This document shows, one piece after another, positions 6,157 to 12,414 of a DNA stretch of 12,414 nt (position 1 is the first letter of the stretch; each line of letters starts with the position of its first letter). The position numbers and the translations under genes were made by a program. The notes beneath the pieces are model-generated. The model was not told where the DNA came from. It did no database searches and was given only the letters and a program-made list of their open reading frames with translations. This stretch comes from Verrucomicrobia bacterium UBA3761 (GTDB lineage Bacteria > Verrucomicrobiota > Kiritimatiellia > RFP12 > UBA1067): NCBI GenBank assembly GCA_002371135.1, contig DFGB01000034.1:32056-44469 (forward strand), written 5' to 3'.

Positions 6157-6891
6157 TTAAACCATAAGACAATTTTCCCTGTGGAACTTCAAGTATGGTC
6201 TATGTGCGTCTTCTATTTTCAGCAGATGAATCGAGTCGTCCATGCCAAGCAAAATGCGATCGGAGGCTACAAGGTAGCGCGAGAATATGATTTTGCCATC
6301 GTTGCCAAATGATATATATCCTTTGTCGAACAACCTATCGAAATTCGGAAGGAGCAAAAGACCATTGAACACGTCCAGCCGTTGCAAATTGTCCGAAAGA
6401 CGCCAAGGTTTGATATGCGATGCCAGTAGAATGTCGTAGTGCGAGAACGCGGAAATTGAGCACCCGTGCCAAAAGTCAATCAGCCGTTCTCTAAATACAC
6501 CTTGTCCCACGCGCGCCCTTGTGATAGCTGTTCTTTCTGTTTTTGCAATCGTCGTGTCGCTTGCAACCTTTCTGGTCTCTGCAAGAACCGTCTCCTCTTG
6601 CTGATGCCTGAAATCCGAAATCAAGAAAGCGCGGTACTTGCGCAATGCCGATTTGAAGTTTATCATGTCGCGCGGAGTTTTGTATTTATCGCGAAACCTC
6701 CGCAACGATTCTTCGGTTGCAATAATGTTATCAATGTCACTTTCCGACAAATTCGGAGGCAGTGGATATGATTCGGAAAGGAATTTGAGCCAAGCCATGT
6801 AGTTCGTGCGCGAGTGACTGTTCACGCCGCCTGCTATAGTCAAGTAGCGATAAAAGTCCGACTCGACTTCATTGAAATATGTCGTCGCCAT
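6157..6891 (-). CDS. HNH_2-type restriction endonuclease
   Basis: 244 aa, ATG at 6891, 2 nt after the stop of the upstream small gene; weak AAGG site about 11 nt before the start, so translation is probably coupled. Residues 1-90 form a helical, integrase-SAM-like segment ending SALRKYRAFL, common in Type II endonucleases of this kind. The HNH_2 domain follows: RVGQGVFRERLIDFW (127-141), Cys144, SHIKPW (158-163, His159), then NGLLLLPNFDRLFDKG (176-191) and SFGNDGKIIFS (194-204). The usual second Cys after the first (TGC-like) is replaced by AFS at 148-150. It is followed by a C5 methyltransferase remnant, the typical partner that would protect host DNA. No frameshift or stop is visible, so it looks intact while its methylase is dead. 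Activity is unknown. Confidence 0.85.
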   Translation of the reverse strand: MATTYFNEVESDFYRYLTIAGGVNSHSRTNYMAWLKFLSESYPLPPNLSESDIDNIIATEESLRRFRDKYKTPRDMINFKSALRKYRAFLISDFRHQQEETVLAETRKVASDTTIAKTERTAITRARVGQGVFRERLIDFWHGCSISAFSHYDILLASHIKPWRLSDNLQRLDVFNGLLLLPNFDRLFDKGYISFGNDGKIIFSRYLVASDRILLGMDDSIHLLKIEDAHRPYLKFHRENCLMV

Positions 6892-6893
6892 GG

Positions 6894-7283
6894 CTATAGG
6901 CCTTGTATCGTTGCTTCGGAGATCTCCCAGGAAAAACGGCGGTTTTTTGTTTGCGCAAACATTCCCCCTTCTGAATACTCGACATCTTGCAAATGCAATC
7001 TGTCGAGGGCGGCTTCTTCGTTGATTTCTTGCTCCATCGCTTTTAGTGCCAATTGTTCTGTCGAAAAAACCGACACTGCCGGTTTCTCTCCCAATGGCTC
7101 GGTGTCATCCATAGTGACAAGTAACCAAATGGTTTTCATCTCCCGCTCCGCTGCGCATAACTCTCCGTGGCTTTCGTGTGCGTCCAAAAGCCTTTTGCCT
7201 TCACATTTCTGTCGCCAACCAATGGTCAGTTCTTCCGCATTCAGCCGTTCTTTGCCTCTGTTCAGCAAGATTTCGATGTCCAC
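6894..7283 (-). CDS. small unknown protein, first gene of the restriction operon
   Basis: 129 codons from a GTG at 7283-7281 preceded by an excellent ribosome site (AAGGAGG, 7 nt spacing). It ends in TAG 2 nt before the HNH endonuclease ATG. I do not recognise it. Residues 1-48 are charged and helical. From Met49 (MKTIWLLVTMDDTEP) the protein looks like a compact alpha/beta unit with VSVFSTEQLALKAMEQEINE, a pattern seen in small phage and accessory proteins. Met49 itself has GGAG 6 nt upstream, so a second product of 81 aa starting at 7139 is possible. Tight coupling with the nuclease suggests a role in its control, specificity or inhibition, but this is inference from position only. Base composition is as AT-rich as the nuclease gene. 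Confidence 0.65.
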   Translation of the reverse strand: MDIEILLNRGKERLNAEELTIGWRQKCEGKRLLDAHESHGELCAAEREMKTIWLLVTMDDTEPLGEKPAVSVFSTEQLALKAMEQEINEEAALDRLHLQDVEYSEGGMFAQTKNRRFSWEISEATIQGL

Positions 7284-7460
7284 GTCGCCGCCTCCTTCCT
7301 TCTAAAAGAAAGAGGCGCGTCCCGCTCATGGTTCGAGGTGGCTTGCTACGGCCAAAGCGGACACACAAACGAGACGCGCCCCGAAAAGCCGTCTTGTCTT
7401 GTGTTGGCGTTGCCGCTTGAACGTAGCAATTCCCTCGAACACGCCATCCAATCTTGATGG
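7284..7460 (-). promoter_or_regulatory. ~175-nt untranslated leader of the restriction operon
   Basis: This is the stretch between the predicted start point (near 7459) and the first gene. It contains a 33-codon reading frame (start at about 7447, beginning MACSRELLRSSGN, no strong ribosome site) that runs through the left arm of the hairpin described separately. No known riboswitch class is recognised. No other gene is seen here. Confidence 0.4.
7303..7380 (-). terminator. terminator-like hairpin (possible attenuator) upstream of the restriction operon genes
   Basis: Minus-strand arms 7380-7370 (GGCGCGUCUCG) and 7324-7314 (CGGGACGCGCC) pair over 11 bp with one G-U, extendable by wobble pairs. 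The loop is about 45 nt. They are followed at once by UCUUUCUUUU (7313-7304). This is the signature of an intrinsic terminator. It sits between the promoter (7466-7494) and the ribosome site (about 7297-7291), where it could act as an attenuator. Alternatively it is a dispersed palindromic element. Confidence 0.5.
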
Positions 7461-7465
7461 GGAGT

Positions 7466-7494
7466 AGTATATCAAATTCGCGCCCGATTGGCAA
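7466..7494 (-). promoter_or_regulatory. sigma70-type promoter of the restriction operon
   Basis: On the minus strand TTGCCA (7494-7489, 5 of 6 consensus) is followed after 17 nt by TATACT (7471-7466, 5 of 6) with a TG two bases before it. Predicted start point is near 7459. Confidence 0.65.
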
Positions 7495-7562
7495 TAGCGG
7501 CGGAAAATTTTCGTCCGGCTCGGGTGCAACGAGATTTTCATGTAAATTTATAGAATACCCCA

Positions 7563-7591
7563 TTGACATCTGCGTCATGTTATAGTAAACT
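7563..7591 (+). promoter_or_regulatory. possible sigma70 promoter for the plus-strand remnant
   Basis: TTGACA (7563-7568, perfect) is followed after 17 nt by TAAACT (7586-7591, 4 of 6). It points toward the broken gene at about 7615-7900 and diverges from the restriction-operon promoter. Confidence 0.45.
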
Positions 7592-7614
7592 GTCACACAT
7601 AACACAGATTTACC

Positions 7615-7881
7615 CTCTCCGAATCCGCTCCCGCGACAAAATTATTGCCTCTTTTGCAGAGCTTCCACCAGCCATTCAAGGGAAAATCTGCGAGGACAAG
7701 CGTGTTCTTGCAAGCGGGAAGATCGTTGTTTACCACAATCTCCAGTATTGGGCTGACGGCAAGAACCACACGCTCGAATCCCGGCGGACAAGTTAAATGA
7801 CTTCCGAAATGCCGTGCGAAACGGCGCAAAGGCAAGACGGCTGATAAACGAACTTTCATGCGCCGATCGCAAAGGACTTCA
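7615..7881 (+). pseudogene. frameshifted small gene, unknown family (possibly insertion-element associated)
   Basis: One frame reads RDKIIASFAELPPAIQGK, CEDKRVLASGKIVVYHNLQY and WADGKNHTL, then goes to stop at about 7794-7796. Shifted by one base from about 7775, coding-like sequence continues as IPADKLNDFRNAVRNGAKAR, RLINELSCADRK. Joined, they form one convincing small protein of about 90 residues with a single indel between HTL and IPADK. The pattern (a short helical start, a W-x-D-G-K-N-H-T strand pair, a helical end) recalls DUF6788-like small proteins found next to transposases, but I am not certain. No transposase is seen nearby. No clear start codon with ribosome site was found. Confidence 0.5.
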
Positions 7882-7883
7882 GG

Positions 7884-7908
7884 GGCTACGACCCCCGAAC
7901 CCCCTGCG
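7884..7908. other. small GC-rich palindromic segment
   Basis: CAGGGG ... CCCCTG arms, with a nested GGGG-CTACGA-CCCC stem, lie just after the frameshifted remnant. It could be a decayed terminator or a repeat; nothing decisive is visible. Confidence 0.25.
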
Positions 7909-7960
7909 CGGCTATAAGCCGTATTTTTTGACGTACGTCGCTGGCCAGGGAAATCGTAAA

Positions 7961-8154
7961 TCAAAACCAGTGCAAACGGGAAACATACTCGACGGCTCTG
8001 GCGATGTTTACGGCTGAATCGTGATTGTCGACAAGGCCTTTTTCGAAAAGCCACTTGCGGGCGGTTTCCACTTTCGCCAAAATGGCTCGCGTGTCGGTCG
8101 CCGAAGGGCCTGGGCGAGACTGCCGCAGACGAAGGCCGCGTCTGGTGCAGTCTC
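7961..8154 (-). pseudogene. frameshifted 3'-terminal remnant of an unidentified gene
   Basis: A minus-strand frame ends in TGA at 7963-7961 and reads ATDTRAILAKVETARKWLFE, KGLVDNHDSAVNIARAVEYV, SRLHWF. Upstream of about 8102 coding character shifts by one base to ETAPDAAFVCGSLAQAL. Together they give a little over 60 residues of one helical protein with one indel. The 5' end runs into the 22-bp tandem duplication. Family not recognised. It faces the same way as the LamG gene but is downstream of its stop, and is best read as accessory debris. Confidence 0.4.
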
Positions 8155-8195
8155 GGCGTTTGCTTAGGGGGCACTCGGCGTTTGCTTAGGGGGCA
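8152..8195. repeat. tandem duplication of a 22-bp unit
   Basis: Two exact head-to-tail copies (8152-8173 and 8174-8195) of a 22-bp unit starting CTCGGCGTTTGC and containing TTAGGGGG, followed by a partial third start (CTC). It lies between the LamG stop codon and the minus-strand remnant. A recent slippage or insertion-excision scar is possible. Confidence 0.85.
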
Positions 8196-8198
8196 CTC

Positions 8199-8213
8199 CA
8201 AAGCCGCTCCCCG
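8199..8213 (-). terminator. weak hairpin after the LamG gene
   Basis: On the minus strand GCCG-GGGAG-CGGC followed by UUUGG lies just after the LamG stop codon. The stem is only 4 bp, so it is a weak candidate. Confidence 0.2.
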
Positions 8214-8215
8214 GC

Positions 8216-11200
8216 CTACTTGATGAAGATCAGCAGGCCCGGGCGGGGGCCGCCCCACGTGAGGCGGACCGTATCGGACATGGCAGCAGTGTCGTAGGTA
8301 TATGCAAGTTCGCCGTCGTGCCACGTCTTGCGCGTCCATTCACCATCGACGAGGGTTTCCGTCCAATAGCCCGCCGTGGAACGTTCCACCCCTCCTTCGT
8401 CTACGGTCTCCGGCGCGGTCCACGTATACGCGCCTTCCACCTTGTACGCCGTGCCTTCGAAGACGACGTTCGTCGTCGCGAGTTCGCCGAAGTAGCGTGC
8501 TTCGTCGACTTCGCGGTTCTGCGCAAGCTCGGCGTCAGAAAGAACGCGGTCGTAGTAGCGGAAGTAGTTGATGGTGCCTTTCATGTACTGGCTTTCACTG
8601 CCGCCCCAGCCGCCGATGGCGAGATTGCCGAAGGACGGCGCGGAGATGGAGTCGTAGGTCTTGACGTTCGGCTCCGCATTCGATTTCGATTCGCCTTGGA
8701 AGACATATGCCTTTTTCGCGGACGCATCCGTCATAAGCGTAGCATAGCCTATCGGCGCGTCCTTGTCGAAGGTGAAGCGCAGCTTCGGGTCGTTGCCGTT
8801 GCCCTGGATGCGATAGTACCAGCTGCCGCCGTAAGTCGCGCCGGCGAACCAGTCCGCCGCACCCGAAAAGAAGTATATGGTCGCGCCGGAGGGATTCTGC
8901 TGGTTGTTCTGCACGGCGTCGGTGAGGAGCTGAACGGTGTGCGAAGCCGTGCCGAGGCCCGTTGCGTTCGACACTAAGAACTTGCGCGTCCCGTCGAACG
9001 TGTAGCCGTTTTTCGTCCACGCCAGATCGGTCGTCTTTGTGACGGTAGCGTTGCGCGCTTCGCCGTCGGTGCCGATGTTCACCCATGTCGTCGCATCGGG
9101 ATCGTGCTCCTCCGTCGCGCCGGCGTTGCGGATGCCGTCGAGATGGAACGTCAACCCGCCCGCGACGTAGTCCGAGACATCGTAGTCGGCGGCGGTGCGG
9201 ATTCCGCTCGCAGCCTTCCAGCGCCACAGGAGGCGCACCTTGCCGGCTGCGGTCGTGTAGGCATAAGACGCGCCGGTGTATTCCGTCGCCGCGCCCCAGC
9301 ATCCGGCCGCATCGTCCCAAGCCTGTATCGCGTAGCCTGCGGGCGCATATGTGATTTTGCCGACCGTCACGCTTTCCGGCGCGGTGAACGTGTAGGAGCC
9401 GGAAACACCGTATTCGCCGTCCGGCTCGTTCGCCTGGACGTCCGCACGCGTCGAAGCGACAATGACGTTCGGCTCCGTGAAGTAGCGCGCTTCGTCGACA
9501 ATGCGGTTCCACGCGACTTCGGCGTCGGAGAGAACGCGGTTGTAGAAGCGGAAATCGTGGATGGTGCCTTTCAGGAGCTCGGTTGTCGTCGAATAGTGCC
9601 CGGCGAGGGAGAAACCCTTTGTCAGCGCGCGGGCGGAGCCGGAACCCGTCTTGACACGATGGCCGTAGGACGCGCCGGTGGCAGTCCATGGGGCTGTCGT
9701 TCCGGTGAAGATGACGGCGTTCGTGACGTCAAGCATCGCCGTCGCATAGTTGTAAACCTTGTCCGTCGAGCCGCGCTCGGCAAGGCGCCCGCCGGCGGCG
9801 TCCGCGGCGCAGTAGAACAGGACGTTTGCAACGCTGCCGTCGCCGTAGTCGAACGATGTCTTTCGAAGACCCACCGACCAGCGCTGCCAATCGTTGCCGT
9901 TGCCGTCCGGCGAGGGGCAGACGATGTAGGCGATGTCGTCCTGCTCGGACTGTTTTGCATCGAACACGGCCTGCGTCGTGTAGCGCGTCGGGACGGTGAA
10001 CGAATCGGCGTAGCGGAACAAGGCGTTCTTCGAGAACACGAAGCCGTTATCCGTCCATGCACCGGTCGCAGAGCCTTCCTGCAACGCACTGGAGACGAGC
10101 GAGTAGCGCGCGAGGTCGCCCGTGCCGGGATTCGCGATGTTCACCCACGTCGTGGCGGCGGAGTCGTGAGGGGCGGCGAGACCGGCATTGCGGATGCCGT
10201 CGTAATGAAGGACGAGGCCGTCTTGCACGTAGTCGTCCGCATCGTAGGCAATGAGGCCGTCGCCGGGCGTCCACTGCCAGGTAAGGCGCACGAGCGCGGA
10301 ATCCGTCGCCGTGTATGAAGTTTCGCCGGCGTGCTCCACCGCCGCGCCCCACTGGCTTCCGTCCCATGTTTCAACCGTAAAACCGTTCAGCGTGTAGTTG
10401 CGGCCTTTCACGACCTTCGATGCGGGAGCGGTAAAAGTATGGCTGCCGTCAACCGCATAGCATCCGGCCGGCTCTTCGCCCGCGACGATCGGGATGTTCG
10501 AGGCGACGACGACATTCGTGACGGGAAGCGCACTGGTGCGTCCGAAATAGCGGTATTCATCAACCACGCGGTTCCAGGCGCGTTCATCTTTCGCAAGGAT
10601 GCGGGAGTAGTAGCGGAAACTCTTGACCGTACCAGTCAATGGCTCGCCGTTGTTATCTGTGCCATTGGCGTTTTTGCCTTTTTCGTGCCCGCCAAGATAA
10701 ACATACGATGCGTTGCGTGCGTTCCATGATCCGGACTGGGGGCTGGCACGGCCCGGCATTGCCGTCGGCACGTCAAGCCCGGTGAAAATCGCGGCCGACT
10801 TGGAGTCGCCGAGAGCCGTGATGTAGTCGTAGGTCGTAGCAGCCGAAGTCGGAACCATCGGTCGCCCGCTGGTATAGAAGTGGGTGTTGAATACGAGAGA
10901 ACCCTTGTAGGTCGTGCCAGAAACGGTCTGCGACCATGCCGGGCGAACGGCGATTGACGAACCGTTCCAGGCCGAGTCGCCATCCTGCCATGCGTCGGCG
11001 AAGATGCGCGTGTAGATGTAGCCGATGCCGGTGTGGTCGCTCGCCTTCGCGTCGACAAGCGTCTCGATTTCGTAGTGTTCGGGAAGAGCCTGCTTTGACG
11101 CGCTCTTGAAAAAGGCATCGCCTGCGAAATAAAATCCCTTGCCGCCGGTCCAGCCGGAATTGGCCGCCGCGCCGCCCTTCGCCATGTCGTAAGTCGCGCC

Positions 11201-11431
11201 GCCCGTGCCGAGATTTTTCCACGTCGTCGCATCCGGATTGTGGGCGGCGTCCGGGCCGGCGTTGCGGATGCCGTCGTAGTTGAGGACAAGGCCGTTCTGA
11301 ACGTAGCAGTCCACGTCGTAGGCGCGGTATGCCGGATTGTCCCAGTACTTGATGCCGGCCGTGGCGGACAGAGCGGCGAGCGCGGTCGCGACAAACGCGA
11401 AGATTCCGGATAGCGGCTTTTTCGTTTTCAT
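8216..11431 (-). CDS. secreted protein with three LamG-type repeats
   Basis: 1071 aa from ATG 11431-11429, chosen because AAAGGAG lies 8-9 nt upstream; an in-frame ATG at 11449 precedes that site. Signal peptide: MKTKKPLSGIFAFVATALAA then LSATA, cleavage after about residue 25. Three units of about 355 residues follow, starting near 38, 397 and 750. Each opens with D-Y-V-x-x-G-L-x-x-x-x-DGIRNAG and ATTWxNxG, then a LamG/concanavalin-like jellyroll. Typical stretches are GTVKSFRYYSRILAKDE, GTIHDFRFYNRVLSDAE and GTINYFRYYDRVLSDAE. Each unit ends in a short beta module with Y-x-V-x-G-x-x-T-x-TAPE and a closing V-R-L-x-W. LamG domains usually bind glycans or serve as structural units of surface proteins; the ligand is unknown. 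The protein ends GGPRPGLLIFIK with no LPXTG, PEP-CTERM or other sorting tail. It follows the WbsX/GH99-like gene by 38 nt, so the two are probably co-transcribed. Confidence 0.88.
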   Translation of the reverse strand: MKTKKPLSGIFAFVATALAALSATAGIKYWDNPAYRAYDVDCYVQNGLVLNYDGIRNAGPDAAHNPDATTWKNLGTGGATYDMAKGGAAANSGWTGGKGFYFAGDAFFKSASKQALPEHYEIETLVDAKASDHTGIGYIYTRIFADAWQDGDSAWNGSSIAVRPAWSQTVSGTTYKGSLVFNTHFYTSGRPMVPTSAATTYDYITALGDSKSAAIFTGLDVPTAMPGRASPQSGSWNARNASYVYLGGHEKGKNANGTDNNGEPLTGTVKSFRYYSRILAKDERAWNRVVDEYRYFGRTSALPVTNVVVASNIPIVAGEEPAGCYAVDGSHTFTAPASKVVKGRNYTLNGFTVETWDGSQWGAAVEHAGETSYTATDSALVRLTWQWTPGDGLIAYDADDYVQDGLVLHYDGIRNAGLAAPHDSAATTWVNIANPGTGDLARYSLVSSALQEGSATGAWTDNGFVFSKNALFRYADSFTVPTRYTTQAVFDAKQSEQDDIAYIVCPSPDGNGNDWQRWSVGLRKTSFDYGDGSVANVLFYCAADAAGGRLAERGSTDKVYNYATAMLDVTNAVIFTGTTAPWTATGASYGHRVKTGSGSARALTKGFSLAGHYSTTTELLKGTIHDFRFYNRVLSDAEVAWNRIVDEARYFTEPNVIVASTRADVQANEPDGEYGVSGSYTFTAPESVTVGKITYAPAGYAIQAWDDAAGCWGAATEYTGASYAYTTAAGKVRLLWRWKAASGIRTAADYDVSDYVAGGLTFHLDGIRNAGATEEHDPDATTWVNIGTDGEARNATVTKTTDLAWTKNGYTFDGTRKFLVSNATGLGTASHTVQLLTDAVQNNQQNPSGATIYFFSGAADWFAGATYGGSWYYRIQGNGNDPKLRFTFDKDAPIGYATLMTDASAKKAYVFQGESKSNAEPNVKTYDSISAPSFGNLAIGGWGGSESQYMKGTINYFRYYDRVLSDAELAQNREVDEARYFGELATTNVVFEGTAYKVEGAYTWTAPETVDEGGVERSTAGYWTETLVDGEWTRKTWHDGELAYTYDTAAMSDTVRLTWGGPRPGLLIFIK

Positions 11432-11469
11432 GTTAACTTCTCCTTTCATTTAAATTTATAAAGACGATT

Positions 11470-12414
11470 CTACCTCGCCTCTTCGACAAAAACTTTTCTC
11501 AACGCGTCGAGATATCCGTAGCCGAAGCGGTCGTCCGGCTCCAGATACGCACCCTCCGTCCATTCGTTCCAGGAATTGACGGTGATGAGTTTCGGGAGCG
11601 GCTCTTCGAGATTCGCGTCCGCCCACGCCTTGACGCGGCGGGCGAAGCGCTCGAACTTCTCCGGCGTCGAGTTGCGCACGATCCGCCGCGTCTCGCTTTT
11701 CGGGTAACGGGCGTTGGTGTCCCAGCCGACGGAAAGATTGGGGAAGTACGTCATGCCGATTTCCTTCAGCGCCTTCTGCCATCTGTCGTGCATACCGAGC
11801 GACATTTCGCCCCATTCGCTGTAATCGAGTTCCGGCTGCGTCTCGTCGTTCATGCGATCCCACGTATTGTCCGTCCAGTTGTAACTTGTCGTCGAATCGA
11901 CCTTGAGCGCGACCAACCCTTCCCTCATGCTCGTGCCCTTGTTGCCGCCGATCGCCTGGAGGTGCAGACCCGGGAAGCCGGCCGCCTTGACGCGTTCGCG
12001 CAGATAATCGACCCTCTCCTTCGCCTTTTCGAGCCCGTCCCACGCCACGAAGCCGCGCAGCGAATAGATCGAGAGGACCGGCTTGCCTTCGATCTTGTAG
12101 TAGTTCGGACGCTTGAAGTATTTTTCGATCCAGCGATCGACGATCAACCGCCAGTCTGCGTCCGAAATCTTCGCGGGCCACACGACTTTGTCTTTGCCGT
12201 CCGCCGTCCCGACGCGGTTGTCCCAGAGTCTATCGACATCGTGGTTGGCATACATGATGTAGAACTTCATGCGTCCCGAATTCTTCGCGCCGAGGAAGCC
12301 CTTGTCGAGCGCGTCTTCGAGAAACGGCCGCCCGCCGTACCAATACCAGTCGTATATGAAGACGTTGACCCCGGCGGCCGTCGCGGCGTCGATCTTGCGC
12401 GCGACGGCGACGGG
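11470..12414 (-). CDS. WbsX / GH99-like glycoside hydrolase-type protein (partial, N-terminus off window)
   Basis: 314 residues of the C-terminal part are visible; the frame stays open to the window edge beyond an internal Met at 12270, so the start is outside. Landmarks of the WbsX (Pfam Glyco_tranf_WbsX) family, a (beta/alpha)8 fold related to GH99, are GVNVFIYDWYWYGGRPFLED, then KFYIMYANHDV, GKPVLSIYSL and the C-terminal VNSWNEWTEGAYLEPDDRFG followed by GYLDALRKVF. Members named glycosyltransferase in databases often behave as GH99-like, acting on mannose-containing glycans; substrate here is unknown. The NEWTEGAYLEP segment carries conserved acidic residues of the active-site end of the barrel. 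The next gene 38 nt downstream is the three-LamG secreted protein, suggesting joint work on extracellular glycans. No truncation or frameshift in the visible part. Confidence 0.88.
   Translation of the reverse strand, partial: PVAVARKIDAATAAGVNVFIYDWYWYGGRPFLEDALDKGFLGAKNSGRMKFYIMYANHDVDRLWDNRVGTADGKDKVVWPAKISDADWRLIVDRWIEKYFKRPNYYKIEGKPVLSIYSLRGFVAWDGLEKAKERVDYLRERVKAAGFPGLHLQAIGGNKGTSMREGLVALKVDSTTSYNWTDNTWDRMNDETQPELDYSEWGEMSLGMHDRWQKALKEIGMTYFPNLSVGWDTNARYPKSETRRIVRNSTPEKFERFARRVKAWADANLEEPLPKLITVNSWNEWTEGAYLEPDDRFGYGYLDALRKVFVEEAR

Noticed and set aside
7303..7380. Integron attC-type recombination site
   Set aside because: The palindrome has about the right size, but the ends lack the GTTRRRY/RYYYAAC core sites and no integrase or cassette array is seen.
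7201..7605. Minus-strand open frame of 134 codons starting MLCVTVYYN
   Set aside because: It covers the predicted promoter and leader of the restriction operon and overlaps its first gene out of frame. No ribosome site and no recognisable sequence.
7593..8339. Minus-strand open frame of 248 codons
   Set aside because: It runs through the 22-bp tandem repeat and the end of LamG out of frame. The remnant frames I report are better supported.
8595..9689. Minus-strand open frame of 364 codons overlapping the LamG gene
   Set aside because: Out-of-frame shadow of the LamG coding region, very rich in Arg and His and without recognisable motifs.
9104..10318. Plus-strand open frame of 404 codons
   Set aside because: Antisense to the LamG repeats. 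Composition is Arg/Ala/Val-rich, typical of GC-driven shadows, and the opposite strand has clear repeated domains.

Overview
The window (12.4 kb) is mostly GC-rich bacterial DNA with one clearly AT-richer island at about 5.2-7.8 kb. Gene content points to an uncultured PVC-group bacterium, probably Kiritimatiellota or Lentisphaerota-like and polysaccharide-degrading. The evidence is a secreted multi-LamG protein beside a WbsX/GH99-like protein, a DUF4861 + KduI uronate-catabolism pair, and a secreted transglutaminase-like protein with a gingipain-like C-terminal half. This taxonomic guess rests on family content only.

Layout. 1-1524 (minus): a two-gene operon, a secreted DUF4861 protein followed by kduI (3' end off the window). 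1525-1657 is a compact divergent promoter region. 1658-3643 (plus): a 661-aa exported protein with two putative cysteine catalytic centres. 3626-3738: heptamer-built inverted repeat and a second hairpin between convergent reading frames. 3738-5160: decayed accessory DNA, comprising a 5'-truncated minus-strand gene end and three plus-strand phage-like fragments, the last being a tail-fibre or baseplate-like gene cut off at the edge of the AT-richer island.

5160-7500 (minus): a restriction-modification-like operon. It has a good sigma70-type promoter, a leader of about 175 nt with a terminator-like hairpin, a small unknown gene, an apparently intact HNH endonuclease gene, and a C5 cytosine methyltransferase gene that is clearly broken. 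The nuclease thus appears to have lost its partner, which is the most puzzling point in the window. 7563-8200 holds two frameshifted gene remnants and a 22-bp tandem duplication.

8216-12414 (minus): a WbsX/GH99-like gene (5' end off the window) followed 38 nt later by a 1071-aa secreted protein with three LamG-type repeats. The two look like one transcription unit for binding and processing glycans outside the cytoplasm. No tRNA, rRNA or CRISPR array was seen.
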